Positions 5,018-5,540 of a stretch of DNA of 5,540 bases are shown here, piece by piece. How positions within the stretch are numbered: position 1 is the stretch's first letter; each line of letters starts with the position of its first letter. The notes under the pieces are model-generated. The model was not told the DNA's origin. It searched no databases and saw only the letters and a list, made by a program, of their open reading frames with translations. This DNA comes from Paracoccaceae bacterium (GTDB taxonomy: Bacteria > Pseudomonadota > Alphaproteobacteria > Rhodobacterales > Rhodobacteraceae), in assembly GCA_024644285.1 (NCBI GenBank), contig JAHELH010000178.1, positions 1 to 5,540 on the forward strand. The letters run 5' to 3'. Made by a program: the position numbers and the translations under genes.

Positions 5018-5540
5018 ATGACATTGAACCTAACCATGCCCGAGCGGGAAGACCTCAAGCCGCGGATTACCGTCTTCGGCGTGGGCGGCGCTGGCGGCAA
5101 CGCCGTCAACAACATGATCGAAAAGGAACTGCACGGGGTCGATTTCGTCGTCGCCAACACCGATGCACAGGCACTGGCCCAGTCCACTGCGCCGGCGCGC
5201 ATCCAGATGGGCGTGAAGGTGACCGAGGGGCTCGGCGCCGGGGCGCGCGCCAGCGTCGGGGCCGCTGCCGCCGAGGAAAGCATCGAGCAGATCGTCGATC
5301 ACCTGGCCGGTGCGCATATGTGCTTCATCACCGCGGGCATGGGCGGCGGCACCGGAACGGGCGCCGCGCCGATCATCGCCCAGGCCGCGCGCGAGCTGGG
5401 TGTGCTGACCGTGGGCGTGGTGACCAAGCCGTTCCAGTTCGAGGGCGGCAAGCGGATGAAGCAGGCCGATGACGGCATCGACGCTTTGCAGAAGATGGTC
5501 GACACGCTGATCATCATCCCGAACCAGAACCTGTTCCGCC
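5018..5540 (+). CDS. ftsZ: Cell division protein FtsZ, N-terminal part (runs off the window)
   Basis: FtsZ is the tubulin-like GTPase that polymerises into the cytoplasmic ring at the division site. The visible 174 residues cover most of the GTP-binding domain: VFGVGGAGGNAVNNM (19-33), NTDAQAL (47-53), the tubulin signature GMGGGTGTGAAP (107-118), VTKPFQFEG (135-143) and the start of the helix leading to IIIPNQNLF (165-173). All are intact, and the frame stays open to the right edge. The C-terminal domain and the tail peptide that binds FtsA lie outside the window. ATG 5018 gives the N-terminus MTLNLTMPERE, which I recognise as typical of Rhodobacterales FtsZ; ATG 5036 is a weaker internal alternative. 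GGCGGA 5005-5010 is the likely, non-canonical ribosome site. The preceding gap suggests its own promoter in addition to read-through from ftsA. Confidence 0.98.
   Translation, partial: MTLNLTMPEREDLKPRITVFGVGGAGGNAVNNMIEKELHGVDFVVANTDAQALAQSTAPARIQMGVKVTEGLGAGARASVGAAAAEESIEQIVDHLAGAHMCFITAGMGGGTGTGAAPIIAQAARELGVLTVGVVTKPFQFEGGKRMKQADDGIDALQKMVDTLIIIPNQNLFR

Noticed and set aside
1..5540. A previously undescribed multi-gene system
   Set aside because: All large genes are standard dcw cluster members in familiar order, with no inserted cargo, mobile element, CRISPR or toxin-antitoxin-like pair.

Overview
The window is a segment of the division and cell wall (dcw) cluster of a GC-rich alphaproteobacterium, most likely a Rhodobacterales/Roseobacter-group member. 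The evidence is the gene order (DUF2484-type membrane protein, murB, ddl, ftsQ, ftsA, ftsZ), all on the + strand, the family-typical N-termini of FtsA and FtsZ, strong G/C third-position codon bias and frequent GTG starts.

Layout: positions 1-79 hold the last 25 codons of an upstream gene that I cannot identify. Positions 80-325 are non-coding, with a strong GC hairpin and a cluster of four GANTC sites. A small three-helix membrane protein (326-574, DUF2484-like) follows. Next is a 154-base gap (575-728) rich in inverted repeats, with a possible short upstream ORF. After it come murB (729-1670), ddl (1713-2633), ftsQ (2621-3508) and ftsA (3508-4842). A 175-base AT-richer gap, probably holding ftsZ control elements, precedes ftsZ (from 5018), which runs off the right edge at codon 174.

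How they work together: MurB completes UDP-MurNAc and Ddl makes the D-Ala-D-Ala dipeptide, so both feed cytoplasmic peptidoglycan precursor synthesis. FtsQ, FtsA and FtsZ belong to the divisome: FtsZ forms the ring, FtsA tethers it to the membrane, and FtsQ links the early and late division proteins. Tight packing from ddl through ftsA (13-base and 1-base overlaps) indicates one transcript with translational coupling. The gap before ftsZ suggests its level is set separately.

All five recognised large genes look intact, with the expected motifs. I found no mobile element, CRISPR, RNA gene or new multi-gene system. The second-look items are non-coding: the GANTC cluster, the murB leader, the repeats upstream of ftsZ, and a seven-A slippery run near the end of murB.
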